Origin: Limnohabitans sp. Rim8
GTDB lineage: Bacteria; Pseudomonadota; Gammaproteobacteria; Burkholderiales; Burkholderiaceae_C
Direction of reading: 5' to 3'
Assembly (NCBI RefSeq): GCF_945901735.1
Contig: NZ_CAMDLM010000028.1
Coordinates: 1 to 55,528 of the forward strand
DNA length: 55,528 nucleotides
Part shown: positions 9,504 through 19,183 of the stretch, in pieces
How the letters are laid out: each line of letters starts with the position of its first letter
Position numbering within the stretch: the stretch's first letter is position 1
Notes under the pieces: model-generated
Seen by the model: the letters and a program-made list of their open reading frames with translations, nothing else
What the model was told of the DNA's origin: nothing
Database searches by the model: none
Program-made: the position numbers and the translations under genes

Positions 9504-9576
9504 TAAGTCGGTGGCTTCAGCTCTGACATGGGCTTCAGGCGAACGATCCCTGTCGGGGCTAAAGCCACCGACCTAC
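9503..9576. repeat. Inverted repeat element / bidirectional hairpin after purN
   Basis: Two 26-base arms at 9503-9528 and 9551-9576 are inverted copies matching at 22 of 26 positions, separated by a 22-base loop. The arm core is GTCGGTGGCTT, and the element starts within the purN stop codon. It fills most of the gap between the convergent purN and DUF1653 genes. Only short T-runs are present, so it is not a classical terminator. It looks like a REP-type dispersed element, which needs a genome-wide count. Confidence 0.6.
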
Positions 9577-9586
9577 CAGACCCTCG

Positions 9587-9823
9587 TCAGTCCCCGATCC
9601 GGGTGAAGCGCGTTTGAAGCTGGCCGTTGAATTCGGCCACTTCGGCAAACATGGCCGCAGGCCTGACCCACAGGCCTTGTTCGCCATAAAGCGCCTGGTA
9701 CAGCGTCATGGGTTGCAGGTCTTCGCTGTGGCGCACAGTGCCCAGCACGCGGTATTGACCCCCCTTGTAGTGGCGGTAAAGGCCTTTGGGCGTTTCGATC
9801 ATTGGTGGCAGGGGTTCGGACAT
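9587..9823 (-). CDS. DUF1653 domain protein
   Basis: A 78-residue protein that is essentially one DUF1653 domain. It has KGLYRHYKGGQYRVLGTVRH, then MTLYQALYGEQGLWVRP, then MFAEVAEFNGQLQTRF. The family is a small beta-rich fold of unknown function found widely in bacteria. No signal peptide or membrane segment. It converges on purN and diverges from the RsmB-like gene at 9878. The start at 9823 (MSEPLPP) has the family's usual short lead before the domain. Function unknown. Confidence 0.88.
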   Translation of the reverse strand: MSEPLPPMIETPKGLYRHYKGGQYRVLGTVRHSEDLQPMTLYQALYGEQGLWVRPAAMFAEVAEFNGQLQTRFTRIGD

Positions 9824-9877
9824 GTCTTTCCTGGTGTGTGTCTGTCACAAGGGTCGGGGATGGGACAATGCGCCCCT

Positions 9878-11176
9878 ATGCATCCAAAAGCCCTTTTAGA
9901 CGCCTGCGCCGATTTGGTCAGGCTGGTCCTCCTATTTGAACATCCCGCCGACGCTGTCGTGTCGCGTTATTTCCGTGAACACCGTGCCTTGGGGCCACGC
10001 GAACGCGCCACCTTGGCGGAAACCGCTTTCTCCGTGTTGCGCAAAAAACTGTTGTTTGAGCAACTGGCCCGTTCGGGCTCGGGTGCCAAAGAGCGCAAGC
10101 TGGCCATTTTGGGCTTTTTGGGTCCGCGTGACTTTTTGTCCGCGGCCTTGAACGACACCGAAAAGCAGTGGCTGGCCACTTGCGATGCGATTCCCGCGGA
10201 CGCGCTGATGGCCCCGCACCGCCACAATTTGCCCGAGTGGATGGCGCAAGCCTTGCAGGCCCAACTGGGCGATGACTTCTGGGCACTGGCCGAACACTTG
10301 CAGCAACCGGGTACGCTGGACTTGCGGGTGAACACTTTCCAGGCCAAGCGCAGCGAGATCCAAAAAGAGTTGGCGCAAGCAGGCATCCCCTCTGAGCCCA
10401 CGCCGTATTCGCCTTGGGGCCTGCGCTTGCAAGGCAAGCCTGCGCTGCAAAAAACCGATGCCTTCACGCGGGGCGCCATCGAAGTGCAAGACGAAGGCTC
10501 GCAGCTCTTGGCCTTGCTGGTGGACGCCCACCGGGGTGAGATGGTGGTGGATTTTTGCGCCGGTGCAGGCGGCAAGACGCTGGCGCTGGGCGCGGCCATG
10601 CGCAGCACGGGCCGCTTGTACGCTTTCGATGTGTCCGGCCACCGCCTCGATGCGCTCAAGCCGCGCATGGCGCGCAGTGGCTTGTCCAACGTGCACCCGG
10701 CGGCCATTGCGCACGAGCGCGACGACCGCGTCAAACGATTGGCGGGCAAGATCGACCGTGTGCTGGTCGATGCGCCTTGCTCGGGCTTGGGCACCTTGCG
10801 CCGCAACCCCGACTTGAAATGGCGGCAAAAGCCCCAAGCTGTGCAGGAGTTGACCGAGAAGCAAAAAGCCATCTTGCAAAGTGCCTCACGCATGGTCAAG
10901 TCGGGCGGCCGCTTGGTGTATGCCACTTGCAGTATGCTGCCCGAAGAAAATGAGCTGATCGCGCAAGCTTTCAGTGCAGCCAACCCCGACTTTGTTTCCC
11001 TCAATGTGGCCCAAGAGCTTGAACGGCTCAAGGTGCCCGACGCCGCCAGCATGTGTTCTCCGACACTGTCGGGGGATGCGCCGGCGGGTGAGCATGCAGG
11101 CGGTACATTCCTGCGTTTGTGGCCTCACCGCCATGCCACGGACGGTTTTTTTGCTGCCGCTTGGGTTAAAAAGTAA
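9878..11176 (+). CDS. RsmB-like 16S rRNA m5C methyltransferase
   Basis: SAM-dependent RNA cytosine-5 methyltransferase of the RsmB/NOP2 family, 432 residues. An NusB-like or helical N-terminal part precedes the catalytic domain. SAM motif I is VVDFCAGAGGKTLALG; motif IV is VDAPCSGLGTLRRNPDLKW, with the first key Cys. The catalytic motif VI is YATCSMLPEENE, with the second Cys. The ATG at 9878 is chosen since upstream in-frame sequence is antisense to DUF1653. Probably methylates 16S rRNA, but the exact cytosine cannot be read from sequence, so no symbol is given. Confidence 0.9.
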   Translation: MHPKALLDACADLVRLVLLFEHPADAVVSRYFREHRALGPRERATLAETAFSVLRKKLLFEQLARSGSGAKERKLAILGFLGPRDFLSAALNDTEKQWLATCDAIPADALMAPHRHNLPEWMAQALQAQLGDDFWALAEHLQQPGTLDLRVNTFQAKRSEIQKELAQAGIPSEPTPYSPWGLRLQGKPALQKTDAFTRGAIEVQDEGSQLLALLVDAHRGEMVVDFCAGAGGKTLALGAAMRSTGRLYAFDVSGHRLDALKPRMARSGLSNVHPAAIAHERDDRVKRLAGKIDRVLVDAPCSGLGTLRRNPDLKWRQKPQAVQELTEKQKAILQSASRMVKSGGRLVYATCSMLPEENELIAQAFSAANPDFVSLNVAQELERLKVPDAASMCSPTLSGDAPAGEHAGGTFLRLWPHRHATDGFFAAAWVKK

Positions 11177-11203
11177 TAATTTTCAACTCTTGTATTCTCT
11201 TCT

Positions 11204-11268
11204 CGATTAAAATCGCTGTCCTTTTTGGGGCAGGAAACTTAAAATCGAACGATTGCCTGATGTCAGGC
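11204..11268. promoter_or_regulatory. Palindrome-rich leader of the desaturase gene
   Basis: Three small palindromes lie in the 112 bases before the desaturase: CGATTAAAATCG (11204-11215), AATCGAACGATT (11243-11254) and GCCTGATGTCAGGC (11255-11268). The first two share the half-sites CGATT/AATCG and have centres 39 bases apart. The third abuts the second and has a perfect 6-base stem. They could be operators for a lipid-responsive regulator or RNA hairpins. No regulator gene is adjacent, so identity is open. Confidence 0.45.
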
Positions 11269-11288
11269 TCCAGTAGAAAGACGGACTC

Positions 11289-12500
11289 ATGTTCTTGCCT
11301 GATTGGGCTTTTTTGGATGCGGTGATTCACTGGATGGGCTACGGCCTGTTCGAGTTGGCTTGGTGGCAAATGGTGTTGATCACCTTGGCCCTGACCCACA
11401 TCACCATCGCCAGTGTCACGATTTTCCTGCACCGTCACCAAGCGCACCGCGCTTTGGACCTGCACGCGATTCCCTCTCACTTCTTTCGCTTCTGGTTGTG
11501 GCTGACCACCGGCCAGGTGACCAAGGAGTGGGCCGCTATCCACCGCAAACACCACGCCAAGTGCGAGCAATCCGAAGACCCGCACAGCCCGCATGTGCAC
11601 GGCATCAAGACTGTGTTGTTCACGGGTGCTGAGTTGTACCGCAAGGAATCCAAGAACAAGGAAACGCTGCAGCGTTACGGTCACGGCACGCCCGATGACT
11701 GGATCGAGCGCAACCTGTACACCCGCTTTTCCTGGCAAGGCGTGGCCTTGATGCTGATCATTGATGTGGCGCTGTTTGGCTTTTTGGGCCTGACGGTTTG
11801 GGCGATTCAAATGGCCTGGATCCCGATCACGGCCGCCGGCATCATCAATGGTGCTGCCCATTACTGGGGTTACCGCAATTTCGAGGCGCACGACGCGAGC
11901 ACCAACATCTCGCCTTGGGGCATCTTGATCGGTGGTGAAGAGTTGCACAACAACCACCACACTTATCCCACATCGGCCAAGTTGTCGGTCAAGCCTTACG
12001 AGTTCGACATCGGCTGGTTGTACATCCGCACGCTTGAAACCCTGGGCCTGGCGAATGTGAAAAAGACGCCCCCACGCCTGGCCTACGGCGACATCCGCCC
12101 TGTGGCTGACGAAAAGACCCTGGAAGCGCTGATTGCCAACCGCTACGAAGTCATGGCCGGATACGCCCGCAATGTGCGCGCTGTGATGCAGCAAGAGGCC
12201 GACAAGCTCAAGCTCGACGCCAACGTGGTGCAAGCGGCCAAGCGCTGGTTGCACCGCGACAGTGCCAAGGTGCCTGCATCTGCCCAGGCCCAGCTCAAGC
12301 AAGCCCGAGCCGCCAGCCCGGTGCTCGACAAAATGGTGCAAATGCGCGAAGAGCTCAGCCAAATCTGGCTCAACACCTCGCATTCACGCGAGCAATTGGC
12401 TGCGGATTTGCAAGCCTGGTGCCGCCGGGCCGAAGAAAGTGGCATTGCCGCTTTGCGTGACTTTTCGGTCAAGCTGCGTGCGGTACGTCAAACGGCCTGA
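11289..12500 (+). CDS. Membrane fatty acid desaturase (acyl-CoA/acyl-lipid delta-9 type)
   Basis: Di-iron integral membrane desaturase introducing a double bond into membrane acyl chains. The 403-residue protein shows the three histidine clusters: HRHQAH at 48-53, HRKHH at 85-89 and HNNHH at 220-224. Hydrophobic hairpins lie at about 26-47 and 152-180. The C-terminal 140 residues are charged and helical, with no hydrophobic segment, making the protein longer than the roughly 300-residue core. It is monocistronic, with palindromes in its leader and an intrinsic hairpin after the stop. Regiospecificity is inferred from family resemblance. Confidence 0.92.
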   Translation: MFLPDWAFLDAVIHWMGYGLFELAWWQMVLITLALTHITIASVTIFLHRHQAHRALDLHAIPSHFFRFWLWLTTGQVTKEWAAIHRKHHAKCEQSEDPHSPHVHGIKTVLFTGAELYRKESKNKETLQRYGHGTPDDWIERNLYTRFSWQGVALMLIIDVALFGFLGLTVWAIQMAWIPITAAGIINGAAHYWGYRNFEAHDASTNISPWGILIGGEELHNNHHTYPTSAKLSVKPYEFDIGWLYIRTLETLGLANVKKTPPRLAYGDIRPVADEKTLEALIANRYEVMAGYARNVRAVMQQEADKLKLDANVVQAAKRWLHRDSAKVPASAQAQLKQARAASPVLDKMVQMREELSQIWLNTSHSREQLAADLQAWCRRAEESGIAALRDFSVKLRAVRQTA

Positions 12501-12518
12501 CCTGCATCCGAGCATATC

Positions 12519-12544
12519 CAAACAGGGCCTTCGGGCCCTGTTTG
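12519..12544 (+). terminator. Hairpin after the desaturase gene
   Basis: Arms CAAACAGGGCC (12519-12529) and GGCCCTGTTTG (12534-12544) pair perfectly around a 4-base TTCG loop, 18 bases after the desaturase stop. The loop is the stable UUCG-type tetraloop. There is only a short downstream T content (TTTG). Confidence 0.8.
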
Positions 12545-12578
12545 CTTGGGGTTGAGGGATGGAGCTGAGGCAACAAAA

Positions 12579-12597
12579 AACCCGCCAGAGGCGGGTT
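12579..12597 (-). terminator. Intrinsic terminator of rpmB-rpmG
   Basis: Arms AACCCGCC (12579-12586) and GGCGGGTT (12590-12597). Read on the minus strand, the hairpin is followed directly by a run of T residues (complement of 12573-12580), 25 bases past the rpmG stop. This is a textbook Rho-independent terminator. Confidence 0.88.
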
Positions 12598-12621
12598 CTT
12601 TGTGAGGGAAATCAGGCTGAA

Positions 12622-12792
12622 TCACTTCAGCTTGATTTCCTTGTATTGAACGTGCTTGCGAGCTTTGGGGTCGAACTTCATGATCGACATTTTCTCGGGC
12701 ATGGTTTTCTTGTTTTTGCTGGTCGTGTAGAAGTGACCAGTGCCAGCTGTGGATTCCAGCTTGATTTTTTCGCGTCCGCCTTTGGTTGCCAT
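12622..12792 (-). CDS. rpmG: 50S ribosomal protein L33
   Basis: A 56-residue basic protein encoded on the minus strand, starting [20 protein letters not shown] and ending [10 protein letters not shown]. This matches the Cys-less type of L33. It follows rpmB by 26 bases, the conserved rpmB-rpmG operon of proteobacteria. An AGGAGTC ribosome site lies upstream of the start at 12792. The terminator hairpin begins 25 bases after its stop. Confidence 0.96.
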   Translation of the reverse strand: MATKGGREKIKLESTAGTGHFYTTSKNKKTMPEKMSIMKFDPKARKHVQYKEIKLK

Positions 12793-12818
12793 GGTAGATG
12801 ACTCCTAATGTTCTGGGT

Positions 12819-13052
12819 TTAGGCTTGACCGCGTGCGCGCAGATCTGCGAGCACGGCATCGATGCCGTTTTTGTCGATCAGGCGCAGAGCGGCACTGGAA
12901 ACGCGCAAACGCACCCAGCGGTTTTCTGTTTCTACCCAGAAACGACGGTATTGCAGGTTCGGCAGGAACCGGCGCTTGGTTTTGTTGTTGGCGTGAGAAA
13001 CGTTGTTTCCCGTCATTGGGCCTTTGCCCGTTACGTCGCAAACGCGTGCCAT
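12819..13052 (-). CDS. rpmB: 50S ribosomal protein L28
   Basis: A 77-residue ribosomal protein, [20 protein letters not shown] at the start, then [16 protein letters not shown] and the C-terminal helix [20 protein letters not shown]. Length and sequence match proteobacterial L28. First gene of rpmB-rpmG. A GGAG motif precedes the ATG. A perfect TATAAT on the minus strand at 13218-13223 suggests a start site about 160 bases upstream, which leaves a long leader that contains a 16-base palindrome. Confidence 0.97.
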   Translation of the reverse strand: MARVCDVTGKGPMTGNNVSHANNKTKRRFLPNLQYRRFWVETENRWVRLRVSSAALRLIDKNGIDAVLADLRARGQA

Positions 13053-13096
13053 GTGGACACTCCGATACTTTTTAAACAGCCGGTGCCGATGGGTCT

Positions 13097-13112
13097 CGTG
13101 CAGATCTGCACG
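13097..13112. promoter_or_regulatory. 16-base perfect palindrome in the rpmB leader
   Basis: CGTGCAGATCTGCACG is a perfect palindrome 45 bases before the rpmB start codon, inside the presumed 5' leader. It could be an operator or form a hairpin in the mRNA. No known motif recognised. Confidence 0.35.
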
Positions 13113-13217
13113 GGGCCTGGCGCTCCAGCCTCACCTCGCCAAGATGGGTGGCGGTATCCCAGATTGCTGTCACCGTGATCCCGAATGACAATCCAGGCGG
13201 CTCCAGCAAAGCCTTGA

Positions 13218-13223
13218 ATTATA
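13218..13223 (-). promoter_or_regulatory. Candidate -10 element for rpmB-rpmG
   Basis: On the minus strand this reads TATAAT exactly, preceded by TGGC. No good -35 is seen at 16-18 bases. It is the best sigma-70-like element between trxB and rpmB and would give a leader of roughly 160 bases. Confidence 0.45.
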
Positions 13224-13434
13224 GCCAGAAACCGAGGGCTTTTTTGGGGGATTCCCTGAACCTTGGGAAGTTTTGCGCTCGGCGGGTGGGCACAGAGGGT
13301 GCCTGCTGAGGTTCAGAGGCGCTTCGCTTTGCCACATCACCCCGGCAGGCACTCCCTGCGCCCATTCGGCGTTCGTTGGCAGCCTCAGGGTCGCAAGGCT
13401 GAGGCTTCCTTTCGAGTGCTATGGCTTCAGTGCT

Positions 13435-14535
<1,101 letters not shown>

Positions 14536-14588
14536 TCAAGCCGATGCGCCTGGTTTGGCCTTGATCGGGTAAGCTTGAGTCTTGATTT

Positions 14589-16988
14589 ATGACTTACTCA
14601 CTGAACACCCTGACCCGAGATGGCACTGGCGCCGCCCCCGCTGCGCCTGTGACCTTGTGGTCACGTTTTGCCCAAGAAACCCTCTTGCTGCTGGGTGCGG
14701 GTCTGCTCGTCTTTTTGACGGTGGCCTTGTGGAGTTACCACCCGCAAGATCCGGCATGGTCCACTTCGGGCGGCAGCGCGGCTGTGCGCAATGGGGTGGG
14801 TCGTTGGGGCGCCTTGGTCGCGGATCTGGCTTATTTCATGTTGGGTTTTTCTGCTTGGTGGTGTGTGTTGGCCGGCTATCGGGCCTGGTTGGTGGCCTTG
14901 GCCCGTTGGTTGCGCGGCGTTGACCCACAGGATGATTTGTACAAGCCCAAGTGGCAGCGAAGTTTGTGGGTGTTTTGGATGGGTTTGGCCGTGTTGCTTT
15001 TGGCCAGTTGCGGGATGGAGTGGACGCGCTTGTACCGGCTCGAATCCGGCTTGCCTGGGCACAGCGGCGGTGTGCTGGGTTATTGGGTTGGCGCTGCCGC
15101 TGTGCGCGGATTGGGCTTTAACGGTTCGGCCCTTTTGGGCATTGTGCTGTCCTTGGTGGGCGTGGCCATGGTGTTCCGGTTTTCATGGGGTCAGTTGGCC
15201 GAAAAAATCGGTGCTCAGCTCGATGCCTTGATCCGATCACGGCATGAAAAGCGCGAGATTGAAGAAGACATGGCCTTGGGCCAACAGGCTTTGCGCGAGC
15301 GCCAACAGGCCCTTTCGCCTCAGGCCATCGATCCGCAGTGGGATGTGAGCCCGTCTGGTCTTGTTTCGCCAGAGGGTCAGCTGGATTTGCCGCCAGTGCC
15401 CGTCCCTGTGACCAAGGCCGTGCCAAGGGTCATTGAGTCTCCCGTGATGGATGTGCCACGCAGCGACCGCGTGATCAAAGAGCGACAGAAACCCTTGTTC
15501 AACGAATTGCCTGACAACAAGCTGCCTCAGGTGGATTTGCTCGACAGCCTGTCCATTCGGCAAGAAACCGTCTCAGCCGATACGCTGGAAATGACCAGTC
15601 GCCTGATCGAGAAAAAGCTCAAGGATTTTGGTGTCGAGGTGCGGGTGGTGGCCGCAGCCCCCGGCCCGGTGATCACGCGTTACGAAATCGAACCGGCGAC
15701 CGGCGTCAAGGGCTCCCAGGTGGTGAATCTGGCCAAAGACCTGGCGCGTTCGCTCAGTCTGGTGTCGATCCGGGTGATCGAGACGATTCCGGGTAAGAAC
15801 TTCATGGCACTGGAGTTGCCCAATGCCAAGCGCCAGTCGATCAAGCTCAGCGAAATTTTGGGCTCGCAGGTCTACAACGAAGCCAAGTCCATGTTGACCA
15901 TGGGCTTGGGCAAGGACATCATCGGCAACCCGGTGGTGGCCGATCTGGCCAAGATGCCGCATGTGCTGGTGGCGGGCACCACGGGCTCGGGCAAGTCGGT
16001 CGGTATCAACGCCATGATCCTGTCGCTGCTGTACAAAGCCGAAGCGCGTGATGTGCGCCTTTTGATGATCGACCCCAAGATGCTGGAGATGTCGGTTTAT
16101 GAAGGCATTCCACACCTGCTGGCCCCGGTGGTGACCGACATGCGCCAAGCTGCCAACGGTCTGAACTGGTGTGTGGGCGAGATGGAAAAGCGCTACAAGT
16201 TGATGAGCAAAATGGGCGTGCGCAACCTGGCCGGCTATAACCAGAAAATCGATGACGCCACCGCCCGCGAAGAGTTCATCTACAACCCCTTCAGCCTCAC
16301 GCCGGACGATCCCGAACCGCTCAAGCGCCTGCCTCACATTGTGGTGGTGATCGACGAGTTGGCCGACCTGATGATGGTGGTGGGCAAGAAGATCGAAGAG
16401 CTGATTGCGCGGCTAGCCCAGAAGGCCCGTGCGGCGGGGATCCATTTGATTTTGGCGACTCAGCGACCCAGCGTGGACGTGATCACCGGCCTCATCAAGG
16501 CCAACATTCCGACCCGCATTGCGTTCCAGGTCTCCAGCAAGATCGACAGCCGCACCATCCTGGACCAAATGGGGGCCGAAGCCCTGTTGGGCATGGGTGA
16601 CATGCTGTACATGCCTTCGGGCACGGGTTTCCCGATCCGGGTGCATGGCGCTTTTGTGAGTGACGAAGAAGTGCACCGCGTGGTGAATTACCTCAAGAGC
16701 CAGGGTGAGCCCGATTACATTGAAGGCGTGCTCGAAGGCGGCACCACCGACGACGACGGTGGCATGCTGGGGGAGGGTGACAACGCAGAAAAAGACCCGA
16801 TGTATGACCAAGCTGTGGAGGTGGTGCTGAAGAACCGCAAGGCCAGCATCTCGCTGGTGCAGCGCCACCTCAAGATTGGCTACAACCGCGCCGCCCGCTT
16901 GGTGGAAGACATGGAAAAAGCCGGTCTGGTCAGCAGCATGAGCGGCAGTGGCCAGCGCGAAATTTTGGTGCCCGCACGGGCAGAGTGA
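14589..16988 (+). CDS. ftsK: DNA translocase FtsK
   Basis: Septum-anchored DNA pump that moves chromosome ends at division and activates XerCD at dif. The 799-residue form is short. Four hydrophobic segments occupy about residues 27-190, followed by a charged linker much shorter than in E. coli. The motor domain has Walker [11 protein letters not shown] at about 463-472 and Walker [15 protein letters not shown]. The C-terminal winged-helix gamma domain spans roughly 735-799 ([20 protein letters not shown]) and reads KOPS sequences. It is the first gene of ftsK-lolA-rarA, and its stop overlaps the possible GTG start of lolA. Confidence 0.97.
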   Translation: MTYSLNTLTRDGTGAAPAAPVTLWSRFAQETLLLLGAGLLVFLTVALWSYHPQDPAWSTSGGSAAVRNGVGRWGALVADLAYFMLGFSAWWCVLAGYRAWLVALARWLRGVDPQDDLYKPKWQRSLWVFWMGLAVLLLASCGMEWTRLYRLESGLPGHSGGVLGYWVGAAAVRGLGFNGSALLGIVLSLVGVAMVFRFSWGQLAEKIGAQLDALIRSRHEKREIEEDMALGQQALRERQQALSPQAIDPQWDVSPSGLVSPEGQLDLPPVPVPVTKAVPRVIESPVMDVPRSDRVIKERQKPLFNELPDNKLPQVDLLDSLSIRQETVSADTLEMTSRLIEKKLKDFGVEVRVVAAAPGPVITRYEIEPATGVKGSQVVNLAKDLARSLSLVSIRVIETIPGKNFMALELPNAKRQSIKLSEILGSQVYNEAKSMLTMGLGKDIIGNPVVADLAKMPHVLVAGTTGSGKSVGINAMILSLLYKAEARDVRLLMIDPKMLEMSVYEGIPHLLAPVVTDMRQAANGLNWCVGEMEKRYKLMSKMGVRNLAGYNQKIDDATAREEFIYNPFSLTPDDPEPLKRLPHIVVVIDELADLMMVVGKKIEELIARLAQKARAAGIHLILATQRPSVDVITGLIKANIPTRIAFQVSSKIDSRTILDQMGAEALLGMGDMLYMPSGTGFPIRVHGAFVSDEEVHRVVNYLKSQGEPDYIEGVLEGGTTDDDGGMLGEGDNAEKDPMYDQAVEVVLKNRKASISLVQRHLKIGYNRAARLVEDMEKAGLVSSMSGSGQREILVPARAE

Positions 16989-16993
16989 ATCGA

Positions 16994-17680
16994 ATGACAA
17001 ACAAAGTTGGGCTGCGCCGCACGGTGCTGGGTTGGGGTGGCAGGGCTGTGCTGGCCGCTGCGGTGTGGGCCCTGGCCCTGCCTGCACCAGCCGACAGCGT
17101 GGACCTGCTGGCCCAGTTCATGAAGCAAGCACGCAGCGGCCGCGCCGACTTCACACAGGTCGTCACTTCGCCGACCAGGGCGGGGCAGGTGGCGCGAACC
17201 AAGACATCGAGTGGTCGATTCGAGTTTCAACGGCCGGGCAAGTTTCGCTTTGATTACCGCAGGCCCTTTTTGCAAACCTTGGTGGCCGATGGTCAGACCC
17301 TGTGGTTGCACGATGTGGACTTGAACCAGGTGACGGCGCGCCCACAGTCTCAGGTGCTGGGGGCCACTCCGGCCGCGTTGTTGACCGCGGCTTCCGATTT
17401 GCAGGCCCTCAAAGCCGATTTCCAGTTCACCCCTGAGCCGACGCAGGATGGCCTTCATTGGGTGCGCGCGACGCCCGTGCAGCGTGAGGGCCCGATCCGC
17501 TCGGTCATGGTCGGTTTGCGTGCCAGCGCTGCTGGGCCCGAGCTGGCGGTGCTGGACGTGCAAGACAGCCTCGGTCAGCGCTCTTTGCTGAGCTTCTCCG
17601 CCTTCGAGCTCAACCCAGCTTTGTCCGCCAGTGCCTTCGTCTTCAAGCCCCCAGCGGGTGCCGACGTGATCAAACCCTGA
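16994..17680 (+). CDS. lolA: Outer-membrane lipoprotein carrier protein LolA
   Basis: Periplasmic chaperone taking lipoproteins released by LolCDE to LolB at the outer membrane. From the ATG at 16994 the protein has 228 residues. A signal peptide ends near ALALPAPADS. Mature motifs include GRADFTQVV and GRFEFQRPGKFRFDYRRP, followed by LWLHDVDLNQVT, all typical of LolA. A GTG at 16985 overlaps the ftsK stop (GTGA) and is an alternative start implying translational coupling. Its partner gene lolB is also in this window at 41.2 kb. Confidence 0.93.
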   Translation: MTNKVGLRRTVLGWGGRAVLAAAVWALALPAPADSVDLLAQFMKQARSGRADFTQVVTSPTRAGQVARTKTSSGRFEFQRPGKFRFDYRRPFLQTLVADGQTLWLHDVDLNQVTARPQSQVLGATPAALLTAASDLQALKADFQFTPEPTQDGLHWVRATPVQREGPIRSVMVGLRASAAGPELAVLDVQDSLGQRSLLSFSAFELNPALSASAFVFKPPAGADVIKP

Positions 17681-17699
17681 AGTGGGCTGGGCTGGTGTC

Positions 17700-18998
17700 A
17701 TGAAACCTGCTTCCATGTCACCCCAGGCGCCCCTGGCAGAGCGCTTGCGCCCGCGCCACTTGGGTGAGGTGATTGGCCAGCAGCATTTGTTGGGCGAAGG
17801 CATGGCCTTGCGCTTGGCGTTCGAGTCAGGCCAGCCGCACAGCTGCATTTTGTGGGGCCCGCCTGGCGTGGGCAAAACCACCATCGCCCGTTTGATGGCC
17901 GATGCGTTTGAGGCACAGTTTTTGAGCATCAGTGCGGTTTTGGGGGGCATCAAAGACATCCGCGAAGCCGTGGAGAAAGCCCAAGCCGCCCGCACGGGCT
18001 TGGACCCCCAACGCACCATCATGTTTGTGGACGAAGTGCACCGCTTCAACAAAAGCCAGCAAGACGCTTTTTTGCCGCATGTCGAAAGTGGGCTGTTCAC
18101 CTTCATTGGGGCGACCACCGAGAACCCGTCTTTTGAGGTCAACTCGGCCTTGCTCTCCCGGGCGGCCGTGTACGTGCTGCAGCCCCTTTCCGAGGACGAC
18201 TTGCAGCACATCGTGGTGCGGGCCCAGGCCATCCAGGCCATTCCCGCCATCGAGCCAGAGGCGCTGGCCCGCTTGCTGGCCTATGCCGATGGTGATGCCC
18301 GGCGCTTGCTCAACACCCTGGAAACCTTGGCCATGGCGGCCCAACAGGAAAGCATCGACCCAGTGACCGACGCTTGGTTGATGCGGGTGCTGGGCGAGCG
18401 CATGCGCCGCTACGACAAAGGCGGCGAGCAGTTCTACGACACCATCAGCGCGCTGCACAAATCGGTGCGTGGATCAGACCCGGATGCCGCCCTGTATTGG
18501 TTTGTGCGCATGCTCGACGGGGGTGCGGACCCGCGCTACATGGCCCGCCGCCTGATCCGCATGGCCAGTGAAGACATTGGTCTGGCCGATCCGCGTGCCC
18601 TGCGCATGGCGCTGGACGCTGCCGACGTGTACGAACGACTGGGCAGCCCCGAGGGTGAATTGACGCTGGCCCAATGCGTGATTTACCTGGCCATAGCACC
18701 CAAATCGAATGCGGCTTACAAAGCATTCAAGGAGGCCAAAGCCTGGGTCAAGCAAGATGGCACCCGCCCTGTGCCCATGCATTTGCGCAACGCGCCCACC
18801 CAACTCATGAAGCAGCTGGACTACGGCAAAGGCTACCGCTATGCCCATGACGAAGAAGATGGCTTTGCGGCGGGTGAGCGCTATTTGCCCGAGGGCATGC
18901 CCGAGCCCGGTTTTTATCGGCCTGTGCGCAGGGGGTTAGAAATCAAAATCGCTGACAAATTGGCAGAACTGCGAAAAAAAAATTCGACAGCAGGGTAA
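17700..18998 (+). CDS. rarA: Replication-associated recombination protein A (MgsA/RarA AAA+ ATPase)
   Basis: AAA+ ATPase related to clamp loaders that acts at stalled replication forks. RPRHLGEVIGQQHLLGEG at the N-terminus is diagnostic. Walker A is GPPGVGKTTIARLMA and Walker B is IMFVDEVHRFNKSQQD. The sensor region GATTENPSFEVNSALLSR follows, then the tetramerisation domain. Start ATG 17700 gives 432 residues; GTG 17682 and ATG 17715 are alternatives. It closes the ftsK-lolA-rarA operon and is followed by an intrinsic terminator. Confidence 0.95.
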   Translation: MKPASMSPQAPLAERLRPRHLGEVIGQQHLLGEGMALRLAFESGQPHSCILWGPPGVGKTTIARLMADAFEAQFLSISAVLGGIKDIREAVEKAQAARTGLDPQRTIMFVDEVHRFNKSQQDAFLPHVESGLFTFIGATTENPSFEVNSALLSRAAVYVLQPLSEDDLQHIVVRAQAIQAIPAIEPEALARLLAYADGDARRLLNTLETLAMAAQQESIDPVTDAWLMRVLGERMRRYDKGGEQFYDTISALHKSVRGSDPDAALYWFVRMLDGGADPRYMARRLIRMASEDIGLADPRALRMALDAADVYERLGSPEGELTLAQCVIYLAIAPKSNAAYKAFKEAKAWVKQDGTRPVPMHLRNAPTQLMKQLDYGKGYRYAHDEEDGFAAGERYLPEGMPEPGFYRPVRRGLEIKIADKLAELRKKNSTAG

Positions 18999-19053
18999 GT
19001 CCCGACTGCATGGAAGACTGAAGGGGGTCTTTCATTCACTACAATCCCGCTGC

Positions 19054-19088
19054 CCCGCCCGATCACGCACACATCTGGCGGGTTTTTT
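19054..19088 (+). terminator. Terminator after rarA
   Basis: CCCGCC (19054-19059) pairs with GGCGGG (19077-19082), followed immediately by TTTTTT on the plus strand. The 17-base loop is long, but the GC stem plus T-run support a Rho-independent terminator that separates ftsK-lolA-rarA from the liv genes. Confidence 0.7.
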
Positions 19089-19183
19089 CTAGTGATCAGG
19101 ATCCACTCACAAGGTGGGTCTTGGCAGGACAACAACAACCGCGCCAAGGCCTGGTAAGCGCAGGTCAAAACACGGAGAAATCT

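Larger units (their letters stand above)
13053..13434. other. Intergenic region between rpmB and trxB: rpmB leader plus hairpins
   Basis: A 382-base stretch with no convincing gene. It holds a perfect TATAAT (minus strand, 13218-13223) as candidate -10 for rpmB and a 16-base palindrome at 13097-13112. GTGCCTGC (13299-13306) pairs with GCAGGCAC (13345-13352), and a perfect 8-base stem AGCCTCAG/CTGAGGCT lies at 13381-13406. The two latter hairpins lie downstream of trxB and may stabilise or end its transcript, though no T-run follows. Confidence 0.6.

Noticed and set aside
15573..16337. Minus-strand frame opposite the ftsK motor domain
   Set aside because: Rich in His, Gln and Arg without family features, as expected from the complement of GC-rich coding DNA.
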